DNA from: Sphingomonas pokkalii
GTDB taxonomy: Bacteria > Pseudomonadota > Alphaproteobacteria > Sphingomonadales > Sphingomonadaceae
DNA length: 64,000 nt
Reading direction: 5' to 3'
Assembly: GCF_003096275.1 (NCBI RefSeq)
Contig: NZ_QENQ01000001.1
Span: forward strand, 3,556,009 to 3,620,008
Shown: in pieces, positions 51,247 to 59,053 of the stretch
Layout of the letters: the number at the start of each line of letters is the position of its first letter
How positions within the stretch are numbered: the stretch's first letter is position 1
Program-made: the position numbers and the translations under genes
The notes under the pieces: model-generated
What the model saw: only the letters and a program-made list of their open reading frames with translations
The model's database searches: none
What the model was told of the DNA's origin: nothing

Positions 51247-52413
51247 GTGAAACCCATTTCCCCCTGCGCCTGCATGCCCGGCCAGACTCGCGGTCGACTC
51301 CATCCCGAACCGGGGGGCGGCGCGCGCGGCCCACGCGACGCGTTTCAGCGCGACCGCGATCGTATCATCCATTCGATCAGTTTTCGGCGGCTGCGCCACA
51401 AGACGCAGGTGTTCATGGCCCCCGATGGCGACCATTTCCGCGTGCGGCTGACTCACAGCCTGGAGGTCGCCCAGATCGGCCGAGCGATTGCGCGCGCGCT
51501 GGGCCTGAACGAGGATCTGACGGAAGCGCTGTGCCTGGCGCACGATATCGGTCATCCGCCCTTCGGCCATGCTGGCGAAGACGCGCTGGAGGCGGCGCTG
51601 GCAGGGAAGGGCGGCTTCGACCATAACGGCCATACGCTGCGGACGCTGACGGTATTGGAGAATCCCTATCCCGCATGGGACGGGCTGAACCTCACCTGGG
51701 ATACGCTGGAAGGGCTGGCCAAGCACAACGGCCCGATCCACGAGCCGCAATGGGCTCTGGCGGCTGCCGACGCCGCCTTCCCACTGGAGCTGGACAGTTG
51801 GCCGTCGCTGGAAGCGCAGGTCGCGGCGATCGCCGACGATATCGCCTATGACAACCATGATATCGACGATGGTTTGCGTGCGGGGCTTCTCTCGCTCGAT
51901 CAGATCATGGCGGTACCGATGATCGCCGGCGCCTGGCGCGAGGTGGAAGGCCGCTTCCCGGGCGTGAGCGCGAAGCGGCTGACCGGCGAGCTGATCCGTT
52001 CCCAGATCGGCGCGATGGTCAACGATCTTATCGGCGAAACCCGGCGCCGGGTCGCGGAATCGGGTGTGTCGACCGTGGACGAGGTGCGTTCGGCGGGGCG
52101 GTGCCTGGCCGGATTCTCCCCAGAAATGCGGGATGCCGAGCGCGGGCTGAAGCGGTTCATGTACGCGAATCTCTATCACCATCCGAGCCAATTGGCCGCA
52201 GCAGATGCGGCGCGGCGAGTCGTCTCCGGGCTGTTTGCAGCTTATGCCGACGATCCCGCGCGGATGCCGGCGGAATGGCGCGACGCGCTGCCGGAAGCCG
52301 AGCCGTGGCGGAGCCGACACATCGCCGATTTCATCGCCGGGATGACCGATCGCTATGCGATTGCCCGCTATCGCGAACTGTGCGGTTCGATCGAACTCCC
52401 TGAGGGTTTTTAG
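51247..52413 (+). CDS. dgt: dGTP triphosphohydrolase-like protein (HD domain)
   Basis: HD-superfamily enzyme that cleaves dNTPs to nucleosides and triphosphate. The 388-aa protein has QRDRDRIIHSISFRRLRHKT, the HD motif RVRLTHSLEVAQIGRAIAR and LAHDIGHPPFGHAGEDALE, and IADDIAYDNHDIDDGLRAG with the later metal ligands. This is the shorter dGTPase-like form usual in Alphaproteobacteria. The N-terminal start is uncertain: GTG 51247 is given, ATG 51274 is an alternative, and neither has a good ribosome-binding site. A convergent porin gene follows. Confidence 0.88.
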   Translation: MKPISPCACMPGQTRGRLHPEPGGGARGPRDAFQRDRDRIIHSISFRRLRHKTQVFMAPDGDHFRVRLTHSLEVAQIGRAIARALGLNEDLTEALCLAHDIGHPPFGHAGEDALEAALAGKGGFDHNGHTLRTLTVLENPYPAWDGLNLTWDTLEGLAKHNGPIHEPQWALAAADAAFPLELDSWPSLEAQVAAIADDIAYDNHDIDDGLRAGLLSLDQIMAVPMIAGAWREVEGRFPGVSAKRLTGELIRSQIGAMVNDLIGETRRRVAESGVSTVDEVRSAGRCLAGFSPEMRDAERGLKRFMYANLYHHPSQLAAADAARRVVSGLFAAYADDPARMPAEWRDALPEAEPWRSRHIADFIAGMTDRYAIARYRELCGSIELPEGF

Positions 52414-52442
52414 AGCGGGATACGATGATGTTGCCCACCGGT

Positions 52443-52470
52443 CTTCCCCTCCCGCAGGCGAGAGGGGAAG
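52443..52470. terminator. Palindromic terminator between convergent genes
   Basis: CTTCCCCTC (52443-52451) pairs with GAGGGGAAG (52462-52470), 10-base loop. It lies between the convergent dgt and TorF-type porin genes and could serve both. Its style resembles short palindromic repeats common in sphingomonad genomes. Confidence 0.5.
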
Positions 52471-52485
52471 TCCGAAGGTGAGCGA

Positions 52486-53301
52486 TCAGAAGGCGGCGCT
52501 CAGGGAGAAGACCACCTGGCTGCCTGCGATGCTCGAACCGTCCTTGGTGCTGGAGAAATTCGGCTGCAGATAGGCGCCGTCGCGCTTGGTGATGCTGGTA
52601 TCGACATAGGCGACGCCGAGCACGACCTTGCCGAGGGCGAGGTCCGCGCCGACCAGCCAATCGGCATAGCTGCCGGTCGGTGCCACGCTGGTGCCGTTCG
52701 GGCCGAGGCCGGGGTTGCCGTCCGAATAGCCGAGATGGGCTTTCAGCGTGATCGGGGTCTTCGGCACGGCGGTGCTGACATCGCCCCACAGGTAGAGATT
52801 GTCTTCCTTGTCCCCGGCCTTGCTCTGGGGCGTGTTGCTCCAGTTACCGAGCGCCTGCTGCGGCGGCGCATAGGCAACGCCGGCCAGCGCCGACACCGGG
52901 CCGATCGAGCCGCTGAGCTTGACATAGGGCTCGGCGAAGTCGGTCTTGGAAGCGCCGCCCGGATACATGTACCAGGTCACGCCTACGTCGAGCGCGGCAC
53001 CGTGGCCGAGCGAAGCCTTGTAGCCGCCGACCACGTCCAGCTCCATATTGGCACCGCCGAACGTACCCCAGCCGGACAGGTTGGATCCCCAAAGCGACGC
53101 ATAGAGGCCGCTTTCATGGGTTGCGGTTACGCCGCCTTGTACCGCCATCTGCTTGTCGGTCTGCGAGACACCGCGGAAGCGGTAATCGGATACGAGTGCA
53201 ACGCTGCCGGTTACCGTTACCGGCTTAGGCGGATCGCTTTCCTGTGCGAAAGCAGGAGTGGCCAGACCGAGCAAGGCTACGGCGGCGAGACGGGTCTTCA
53301 T
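52486..53301 (-). CDS. TorF-family putative porin
   Basis: This 271-aa protein has a signal peptide (1-19, ending PAFAQ) followed by VTVTGSVALVSDYRFRGVSQTDKQMAVQGG, here cited as residues about 28-57, the hallmark of the TorF/Gcw_chp family. Successive amphipathic strands end in QVVFSLSAAF with a terminal Phe, as in outer-membrane barrels. The family is thought to form outer-membrane channels, but the substrate is unknown. ATG 53301 has GAGGGA about 8 bases upstream. It faces dgt and is transcribed alone from the 53.3-53.6 kb gap. Confidence 0.85.
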   Translation of the reverse strand: MKTRLAAVALLGLATPAFAQESDPPKPVTVTGSVALVSDYRFRGVSQTDKQMAVQGGVTATHESGLYASLWGSNLSGWGTFGGANMELDVVGGYKASLGHGAALDVGVTWYMYPGGASKTDFAEPYVKLSGSIGPVSALAGVAYAPPQQALGNWSNTPQSKAGDKEDNLYLWGDVSTAVPKTPITLKAHLGYSDGNPGLGPNGTSVAPTGSYADWLVGADLALGKVVLGVAYVDTSITKRDGAYLQPNFSSTKDGSSIAGSQVVFSLSAAF

Positions 53302-53642
53302 GGAACATTCCCTCTCGAATGCGAGTGAGGTGAAGGTTCCCGCCTGCGTCTAGCGATGGTCAGCTCTCCAAAGTGGGGCTTTCCTATCGACCAGAATGTT
53401 ACATTCGCAGTGCAGCATTGCTATTTTATGTCCAGATATGTCTGTAATGTTTCCATCGCGAGAAAATTTCAGCGGACATGTTTCGTCACGCAGCCGCAAG
53501 GCTGTCGCAACGGCGCACCGCTATCAACGGTTCCAGGAGAGATGCTGATCGCTTGAAGGCGGCACCGGGCGGTGCCCTGGCAAGCGACAAAAACCGGGCC
53601 GGTCAGCGACCCGCCACCCCGTTCCGTCCCCCCAGAACGGAA
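53302..53642. promoter_or_regulatory. Upstream region of the porin gene
   Basis: About 340 bp without a supported gene. The first 170 bp are AT-richer than the surroundings (around TGTTACATTCGCAGTGCAGC and ATTTTATGTCC) and should hold the leftward porin promoter, but I cannot fix -35/-10 boxes. The remainder runs into the terminator at 53643-53673. Confidence 0.4.
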
Positions 53643-53673
53643 ACCCCCCGCGATCACCTGGTGATCGCGGGGG
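53643..53673 (-). terminator. Strong terminator hairpin of the small secreted-protein gene
   Basis: A perfect 15-bp inverted repeat (CCCCCCGCGATCACC at 53643-53657, its complement at 53659-53673) centred on one base. On the minus strand it is followed by TTTCCG. It lies 28 bp after the stop of the gene at 53702-53983. Confidence 0.65.
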
Positions 53674-53701
53674 GCATTCGTGTTCGTGATGGTCGGTGGG
53701 A

Positions 53702-53983
53702 TCAGCGCTGCGCGACCTGAACCTTTTCAACCTTCGGGACGCGGAACGAGACATGGGTACCGGCGGCGTTGCCATCGACCCAGCCATTGCGCACGACCAG
53801 GCGGAAGCGCTGGTTGCTCGGCTTCGTCGTGCCTTCGAGCACTTGCGCGCTGCCCTGGGCAGTCGAGGTGTAGACATAGGTTACGCCGTCGCGGGTGAAG
53901 CTGCGGCTGTTGGCCTCGTCCGCGGCGAACGCCGGGGCGGCGGCGAACAGGGTGGCGGCGATAGCGAGCGTGAAACGGGTCAA
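53702..53983 (-). CDS. Small secreted hypothetical protein, TTG start
   Basis: This 93-aa protein has a clear signal peptide (1-20, ending APAFA) and a mature part of about 70 residues with alternating beta-like segments (GVTYVYTSTAQGSAQVLEG, FRLVVRNGWVDG), so a small periplasmic or secreted beta domain is likely. No function is recognised. The start is TTG 53983, supported by AAGGAG placed 8-9 bases upstream on the minus strand; no ATG or GTG gives the full signal peptide. A perfect hairpin terminator follows, so it is a single-gene unit. Confidence 0.72.
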   Translation of the reverse strand: MTRFTLAIAATLFAAAPAFAADEANSRSFTRDGVTYVYTSTAQGSAQVLEGTTKPSNQRFRLVVRNGWVDGNAAGTHVSFRVPKVEKVQVAQR

Positions 53984-54219
53984 GATCTTTCTCCTTCGAG
54001 GTCGAAAAGAGCCAGATCAGCATCCTTCTTGTGTTCTTGACCGACAAATTGTTGCGGTGCAGCAGATTCGGCAATCGCAAAAGCCTGGGGTCATGGTTGC
54101 ACTTTCTGCATCCGTAACGGTGCGACGAACGGCTAGCCGATGCGACGAGCCGTTGGGATTGGCAAACTTCTGCGACATGCCGCAGCTACACCGGCTGCCA
54201 TCCAGCGGAGGTTTCGCCG

Positions 54220-55716
54220 ATGGCGGAGATGAGTATCGCGTTGAACCGCTTTGGCCTGGGTGCCCGGCCGGGAGACGATCCCGACGGAGATCCCCGGGAT
54301 TGGCTGAACCGGCAGCTGGCGCGCTATGTCGCCGCGCCGCCGGCTATGTCGGGGCAGCCGGCCAGTACCGCATTGGTCGCGCAGTTCGCAGCCTATCGGG
54401 AGGACCTCGCCAAGCTGCGCAAGGCCACGCCACCGCCGATGCAGGCGAGTCCTGCACTGCCGCCCCGGCCCGCCGCTGCGATGCCGCCGATGATCGAGCA
54501 GCCGCCGATCGTGCAGGTCGGCGAAGATCCCGCCGAGCGGCTGCGCAAGCAGTTCGGCCAGCAGAGCCGCGATCTCTATAACGGTGCCGTCACCGCTCGG
54601 GCGCTTGCCGCGATCCAGTCACCGGCGCCCTTTGGCGAGCGGCTGGTGCATTTCTGGGCCAATCATTTCGCCGTCTCGGGCGACAAGATGGAAGTGACCA
54701 ACCTCGCCGGCGCGTTCGAGTTCGAGGCGATCCGCCCGCATGTGATGGGCAGCTTCCGCGACATGCTGTTCGCGGTGGAGCGGCATCCGGCGATGCTGCT
54801 GTTCCTCGACCAGGCGGTATCGGTGGGGCCGAACAGCCCGCTGGCGGTGCGCGTGGGCAACCGCCCCAATGTGCGCCGCAACCTCGGCCTCAACGAGAAT
54901 CTCGCGCGCGAGATCCTCGAACTGCACACGCTGGGCGTCCGCACCGGCTATACCCAGACCGACGTGACCGAGTTCGCCCGCGCGATGACCGGCTGGACCG
55001 TCGCCGGGTTCGGCCGCGGTCCGGTGGCGAAGTTCACCGGCGCCACTGGCCGACCGGGGGACTTCGTTTTCGCCGATGCGATGCACGAGCCAGGCACCCG
55101 CACGATCCTCGGCAAGCAGTGGACGCTGCCGGGCGAGGCGCAGGCGGCGGCGGTGCTGGAGTATCTTGCCACCCATCCCGCCACCGCCCGGCACCTCGCC
55201 ACCAAGCTCGCCCGCCATTTCGCCGGGGACGATCCCCCGCCCAAGCTGATCGCCCGGCTCGAGGCGAACTTCGTGAAGACCGGCGGCGACCTGCCGAGCC
55301 TCTATCGCACCCTCATTGCCTCACCCGAATGCTGGGCGCCAGGGACGGTGAAGTTCAAGTCGCCCTGGGAATGGTCGATCTCGGCGATGCGCGCGGTCGG
55401 CACCCAGCAGCTCCAGCCGAATGCCGTGCCCGGACTCCTTTACCAGCTCGGTCAGCCGGTGTGGAAGCCGGGCTCGCCGGCGGGATGGGACGATGTCGCC
55501 GGCGCCTGGGCCGGGCCCGATGCGGTGCTGCGCCGGGTCGAGGCGGTCGAGCGCATCGCCCAGCGCACCCGCGACCAGATCGACCCGCGCGCCCGCGCCG
55601 CCGAGCTGTTCCCGGATACGCTCAGCCCCGCCACCGCCCAGGCGATCGCGCGGGCGGAAAGCAACAGCCAGGGGGTCGCGCTCATGCTGGTCGCGCCCGA
55701 GTTCCTGCGGAGATAG
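54220..55716 (+). CDS. DUF1800-family protein
   Basis: This 498-aa protein matches DUF1800: IALNRFGLGARPGD near the start, a RLVHFWANHFAVSG block, LNENLAREILELHTLGV, and TEFARAMTGWTVAG with LARHFAGDDPPPKLIARLE later. The family's biochemical role is unknown; it is nearly always paired with a DUF1501 gene, as here, and is often exported. No standard signal peptide is visible at the N-terminus, so export could depend on its Tat-signal-bearing partner (inference). ATG 54220 gives the family N-terminus. Confidence 0.88.
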   Translation: MAEMSIALNRFGLGARPGDDPDGDPRDWLNRQLARYVAAPPAMSGQPASTALVAQFAAYREDLAKLRKATPPPMQASPALPPRPAAAMPPMIEQPPIVQVGEDPAERLRKQFGQQSRDLYNGAVTARALAAIQSPAPFGERLVHFWANHFAVSGDKMEVTNLAGAFEFEAIRPHVMGSFRDMLFAVERHPAMLLFLDQAVSVGPNSPLAVRVGNRPNVRRNLGLNENLAREILELHTLGVRTGYTQTDVTEFARAMTGWTVAGFGRGPVAKFTGATGRPGDFVFADAMHEPGTRTILGKQWTLPGEAQAAAVLEYLATHPATARHLATKLARHFAGDDPPPKLIARLEANFVKTGGDLPSLYRTLIASPECWAPGTVKFKSPWEWSISAMRAVGTQQLQPNAVPGLLYQLGQPVWKPGSPAGWDDVAGAWAGPDAVLRRVEAVERIAQRTRDQIDPRARAAELFPDTLSPATAQAIARAESNSQGVALMLVAPEFLRR

Positions 55717-55720
55717 CGTC

Positions 55721-56875
55721 ATGATGCTCCACCGTCGTCAATTGCTCGCCGCCGGCGCCACCGCGCTGCTGGTCTCGCCACTGGGCGCGCGCATGGCCTT
55801 CGCCGCCGCGCCGACCGAGCGCCGCTTCGTCTTCCTTATCCAGCGCGGCGCGGCCGATGGCCTCGGCATCGTCGCCCCCGTTGGCGACCCGGCCTATGCC
55901 GGCGCGCGCGGCGACCTCGCCGCCGATTTCGCCACCGCGCCGAAGCTGGACGGCATGTTCGCGCTGCACCCGGCGATGCCGAACTTGGCTGGCCTCTACC
56001 AGGCGAAGCAGGCGCTGTTCGTCCATGCGGTCGCCTCGCCGTATCGCGACCGCTCGCATTTCGACGGGCAGAACGTGCTCGAGACCGGCGGCGTCTCGGC
56101 CTATCAGCTCAAGGACGGCTGGATGAACCGGCTGCTCCGCCTGCTGCCCAGCGGCGACAAGGCGATTGCGCTCGCCGCGACCGTGCCGATGGCGCTGCGC
56201 GGGGCCGTGGAGGTGGCGAGCTATGCGCCCTCCTCGCTGCCTGACGCCTCGGACGACCTGCTCGCGCGGGTGACGGCGATGTACGAGGGTGACCGTCAAC
56301 TCCACCCGCTCTGGCAGGAGGCGATGGCGACGCGGATGCTCACCGGCGACCTCGGCAGCGACGGCGGCAAGAAGGCCGCGGACACGGGCACGCTGGCGGC
56401 CAAGCTGCTCTCGGCGCCCGGCGGCGCGCGGATCGCGATGATCGAGACCGGCGGCTGGGACACGCATTCGGGCCAGCGCGGACGGCTGGGCGGGCAGCTC
56501 AAGGGCCTCGACGCGATGGTCGCGGCGCTGAAGGCCGGGCTGGGGCCACATTGGGACAATACGCTGGTGGTGGTGGCGACCGAGTTCGGCCGGACGGTGA
56601 AGGCCAACGGCACCGGCGGCACCGATCACGGCACCGGCTCGGTCGCGATGCTGCTCGGCGGCGCGGTGCAGGGCGGCCGGGTGCAGGCCGACTGGCCGGG
56701 GCTTAGCGACGCGGCGCTGTACGAGGGGCGGGACCTCAAGCCCACGACAGCGCTCGACGTGCTGATCGCGAGCGCGGTCTCCAGCCACTTCGCGCTGGCG
56801 CCTGCGCGGACGGCGAAGGCGCTGTTCCCGGCCATGACCACGGCGGCGGCCATGGAGGGGTTGGTGCGGGTGTAG
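55721..56875 (+). CDS. DUF1501-family protein with Tat-like signal
   Basis: This 384-aa protein begins with an RR-containing signal (HRRQLLAAGATALLVSPLGA) and carries DUF1501/sulfatase-like features: FLIQRGAADGLGIVAPVGDP, IETGGWDTHSGQ and VVATEFGRTVKANGTGGTDH, probable metal-binding residues in an alkaline-phosphatase-like fold. Start ATG 55721 (or 55724) is only 4 bases after the DUF1800 stop, so the pair is co-translated. Function is unknown; the pair is widespread in bacteria with secreted polysaccharide- or alginate-like biology, but I cannot tie it to a substrate here. Confidence 0.87.
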   Translation: MMLHRRQLLAAGATALLVSPLGARMAFAAAPTERRFVFLIQRGAADGLGIVAPVGDPAYAGARGDLAADFATAPKLDGMFALHPAMPNLAGLYQAKQALFVHAVASPYRDRSHFDGQNVLETGGVSAYQLKDGWMNRLLRLLPSGDKAIALAATVPMALRGAVEVASYAPSSLPDASDDLLARVTAMYEGDRQLHPLWQEAMATRMLTGDLGSDGGKKAADTGTLAAKLLSAPGGARIAMIETGGWDTHSGQRGRLGGQLKGLDAMVAALKAGLGPHWDNTLVVVATEFGRTVKANGTGGTDHGTGSVAMLLGGAVQGGRVQADWPGLSDAALYEGRDLKPTTALDVLIASAVSSHFALAPARTAKALFPAMTTAAAMEGLVRV

Positions 56876-56929
56876 GGGGGGGGCTCTCTACAGAATGGAG
56901 GAGTAATCCCCTAGGATCGTTACGCTACC

Positions 56930-56958
56930 TTGACAAAGTTCCTGTTTTGTTCTAACGT
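56930..56958 (+). promoter_or_regulatory. Promoter with LexA (SOS) box before toxin gene
   Basis: TTGACA (56930-56935) is a consensus -35. Exactly 17 bp later TAACGT (56953-56958) is a poor -10. The spacer contains GTTC at 56938-56941 and GTTC at 56949-56952, separated by 7 bases: GTTC-N7-GTTC, the LexA box known from Alphaproteobacteria such as Caulobacter and Rhodobacter. Bound LexA would cover the RNA-polymerase site, so the downstream nuclease-immunity genes should be induced by DNA damage. Confidence 0.75.
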
Positions 56959-56987
56959 CTCCTCGTGGCGGACACGGGGGAGTGCGC

Positions 56988-57881
56988 ATGCAGACAGCAA
57001 CGGAGCAGCGGCGGGCTTTTGCGATTTGGTTGCGGACCGGGCGGCGCTTCGACCCGGCGCCAAGCGCGCCGATAGAGGTCAAGTTCAATCCTTGGCATGA
57101 CCCGGCAAACGGCCAGTTCACCTTTTCGGGTCGTGGCCAGGCGTCTGCTGGGCGAAGAGAAGCCGGCGACCGGGGGCGTCCCAAAAGCGGTAGTTCTGGA
57201 GATTTCCACGCCGGTGGTGCGGATAGGGGCTTCGGCGGAGGCGGTGCGCAGCGCGGCTGGGACCGTCCAACTGGTCATCCGACCGGCGTCATTCGGGCTG
57301 GGGGTGCTGCGCGTGGTGCGGGCGGTGCCGGGGCGACCGGTCGTTGGTCAGCGACAGGCGCGCAGCGAGGTCAGGCGGAAGGTCAACGGCGCGTCGCTGC
57401 GAGCCACCTGGCAGCTGCAAGTGGTATTCGCAATCCGGGAGAGGGTTCGTGGCGGCATGTCTCTCGTAACGGCTATGACTATGCAATAGACGAGCGTGGA
57501 CGAACTCGACGGGTATCCGGGGAACTGGTGCTCGCAGCGTCGCAGCCCAGATCCAAGACTCTGCAACGCAGCGCAGGCGGGGCCGATCGATTGCCGAAGG
57601 ACGATGGCGGGCATTATATCGCCCCTCGGTTCAACGGGCCGAAGGAAGCGTTCAACCACTTCGCGCAGGATGCCAACGTCAATCGGGGCAGGTATCGGAT
57701 GATGGAGGACGAGTGGGCGCGGGAGAAGCGGGCCGGGCATCAGGTTACGGTGATGATCGTGCCGCATTTTCGCGCAACCTCGCAGCGGCCGGCAACAATC
57801 GATGTCGTCTATACGGTCGATGGAGACGTGCGCAGCGTGAAGTTGCCGAATGAGCGAGGGGGGCACCATCATGGAAGGTAG
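56988..57881 (+). CDS. Nuclease toxin, Endonuclease_NS_2 (YeeF C-terminal) type
   Basis: This 297-aa protein has a short N-terminal region with FNPWHDPANGQFTFSG (about 33-48), a Gly/Arg/Ala-rich linker of about 120 residues, and a C-terminal nuclease-like domain (about 200-297). That domain has DDGGHYIAPRFNGPKEAFNH, then NVNRGRYRMMEDEWAREKR and QVTVMIVPHFRATSQRPATI, matching the DNase domain of polymorphic toxins such as B. subtilis YeeF, where GGH His and the NRG Asn are the likely catalytic and metal residues. It lacks LXG or other delivery domains. ATG 56988 follows GGGGGAG. The 3' end overlaps the first immunity gene by 11 bp. Expression is probably SOS-controlled. Confidence 0.8.
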   Translation: MQTATEQRRAFAIWLRTGRRFDPAPSAPIEVKFNPWHDPANGQFTFSGRGQASAGRREAGDRGRPKSGSSGDFHAGGADRGFGGGGAQRGWDRPTGHPTGVIRAGGAARGAGGAGATGRWSATGAQRGQAEGQRRVAASHLAAASGIRNPGEGSWRHVSRNGYDYAIDERGRTRRVSGELVLAASQPRSKTLQRSAGGADRLPKDDGGHYIAPRFNGPKEAFNHFAQDANVNRGRYRMMEDEWAREKRAGHQVTVMIVPHFRATSQRPATIDVVYTVDGDVRSVKLPNERGGHHHGR

Positions 57882-58287
57882 GACAACGGAGCAGATTCTG
57901 GCGGAGATTGGCCAGATGCTTGCCGCGGATCCTGAGTATCCCGTCGAGAATAGCCTCCTTCAGGCGGAGGTGGACCCTGAGATGATATCGCCTTCGGTGT
58001 ACAAGGACGCAGGCGATCACATCATGTATCGGTCGCCGGACCTCGACCGATGGAGCGACATTCTTCTGGAGCTTTGGTATGCTCAGAGCGGGAAATCGCG
58101 TTGGTCGGAGGTTGAGTATCTCATTCGGAACGGCAGGTTCGAGGTTGCCTATATCTATCCTGATGATGTTGATCGCAGTGACAGTATGAAGGAGCGACGT
58201 GAACAAGCGCTGCGTCGTTACTATGGGGACAAGCCGGTCCGTTATCCATCCTGGGATGGCGGTGGTTACCCGAAATATGACTTGTGA
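57871..58287 (+). CDS. Immunity protein, YezG/DUF600-like, copy 1
   Basis: This 138-aa acidic protein resembles the YezG (DUF600) family, the antitoxins of YeeF-type nucleases: a helical N-terminus (ILAEIGQMLAADPEYPVENS), a central LDRWSDILLELWYAQSGKSR, then RFEVAYIYPDDVDRSDSMKE and RREQALRRYYGDKPVRYP. It should bind and neutralise the upstream nuclease in the producing cell. ATG 57871 is preferred over 57850 because AGGGGGG sits 8 bases upstream. The start lies within the last 11 bp of the toxin gene, so both are made together. The paralogue follows 40 bp downstream. Confidence 0.78.
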   Translation: MEGRTTEQILAEIGQMLAADPEYPVENSLLQAEVDPEMISPSVYKDAGDHIMYRSPDLDRWSDILLELWYAQSGKSRWSEVEYLIRNGRFEVAYIYPDDVDRSDSMKERREQALRRYYGDKPVRYPSWDGGGYPKYDL

Positions 58288-58327
58288 AAGTCCCGAGGGT
58301 TCGGGAAGCGCTCGGGGCGGATACATC

Positions 58328-58741
58328 TTGGCCAATCAGGAGACGGAACGCCTGTTGGGGCGGATCGGGCAGATGCTGGCGGCGGACCCCTTCTATCCGA
58401 TAGAGAACACCCTGCTCCAGGCCGGGGTCGATCCGGAGATGATTTCGCCCTCGATCTACAAGGATGGTGGCGATTACGTCATGTATCGGCGGCCGGATCT
58501 CGATCGCTGGAGCGATGTCCTGCTGGAACTTTGGCACGCGCAAGAGGGGCCGGCGCGCTGGTCGGAAATCGAATACTTCTTTCGCGATGGGCGGTTCGAG
58601 GTTGCCTACGTCTATCCGGACGATCCGGGTCGGAGCGAGGACATGATGGAGCGGCGCGAACAGGCGCTACGTCGTTATTATGGCGACAAGCCCGTACGGT
58701 ATCCACCTTGGGAAGATGATGCGCCGTCCTACACGCTCTGA
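58328..58741 (+). CDS. Immunity protein, YezG/DUF600-like, copy 2
   Basis: This 137-aa protein is a paralogue of copy 1; by hand, 94 of the first 130 aligned positions are identical, with no gaps. The N-terminus of copy 1 aligns residue for residue with a TTG start at 58328, and the sequence before both starts is similar (G-rich run, then ATACATC/ACCATC), so TTG 58328 is favoured over ATGs further upstream at 58199 or 58277. The duplication included the ribosome-binding region. Conserved YYGDKPVRYP and YPDD blocks remain, so it is probably functional, perhaps against a related incoming toxin. Confidence 0.75.
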   Translation: MANQETERLLGRIGQMLAADPFYPIENTLLQAGVDPEMISPSIYKDGGDYVMYRRPDLDRWSDVLLELWHAQEGPARWSEIEYFFRDGRFEVAYVYPDDPGRSEDMMERREQALRRYYGDKPVRYPPWEDDAPSYTL

Positions 58742-58782
58742 GCTTCCATGGTTGATGCGCGTGCACCCGGTCCTCTCCTGCA

Positions 58783-58964
58783 AGGGCAGGGCTATCGCAT
58801 ATGCCCAGAATACGTCGTCATCCCCGCGAAGGCGGGGATCCATTGGCGCCGATGCCGAGGTTCCTTCCTCCAGCGCTCAGGCCAATGGATTCCCGCCTTC
58901 GCGGGAATGACGATGGTTCTATGAAGCTGCATATCCCTGGCTTCATATGCGATAGCCCTGCCCT
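58783..58964. repeat. Nested palindromic repeat element between immunity gene and argS
   Basis: Two inverted repeats are nested. Outer: 58783-58803 and 58944-58964, perfect 21 bp (arm core GGGCAGGGCTATCGCATATG). Inner: 58816-58847 and 58881-58912, 32 bp with two mismatches, each arm holding a CCCCGCGAAGGCGGGG-type hairpin and ending at CCATTGGC. The inner unit resembles the widespread GTCATxCCCGCGAAxGCGGGAATCCA palindromes of Proteobacteria, and may have inserted into the outer one. The block separates the toxin-immunity genes from argS; no gene is supported in the 312-bp gap. Confidence 0.85.
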
Positions 58965-59053
58965 CGCGGGGGACGATCACGACTCCCAATAGGGATGACG
59001 GCGCCGCGCCACTGCGCTACAGCCGCCGCTCCCATTCCCCATTGGATTGCTCA

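Noticed and set aside
57097..57489. A 130-codon frame inside the toxin gene
   Set aside because: It is a different frame in the Gly/Arg-rich linker with no ribosome-binding site or recognisable domain.
58199..58327. Upstream ATG starts (58199, 58277) for the second immunity gene
   Set aside because: They would overlap copy 1 and add residues absent from the paralogue; the TTG at 58328 aligns exactly with the copy 1 start.
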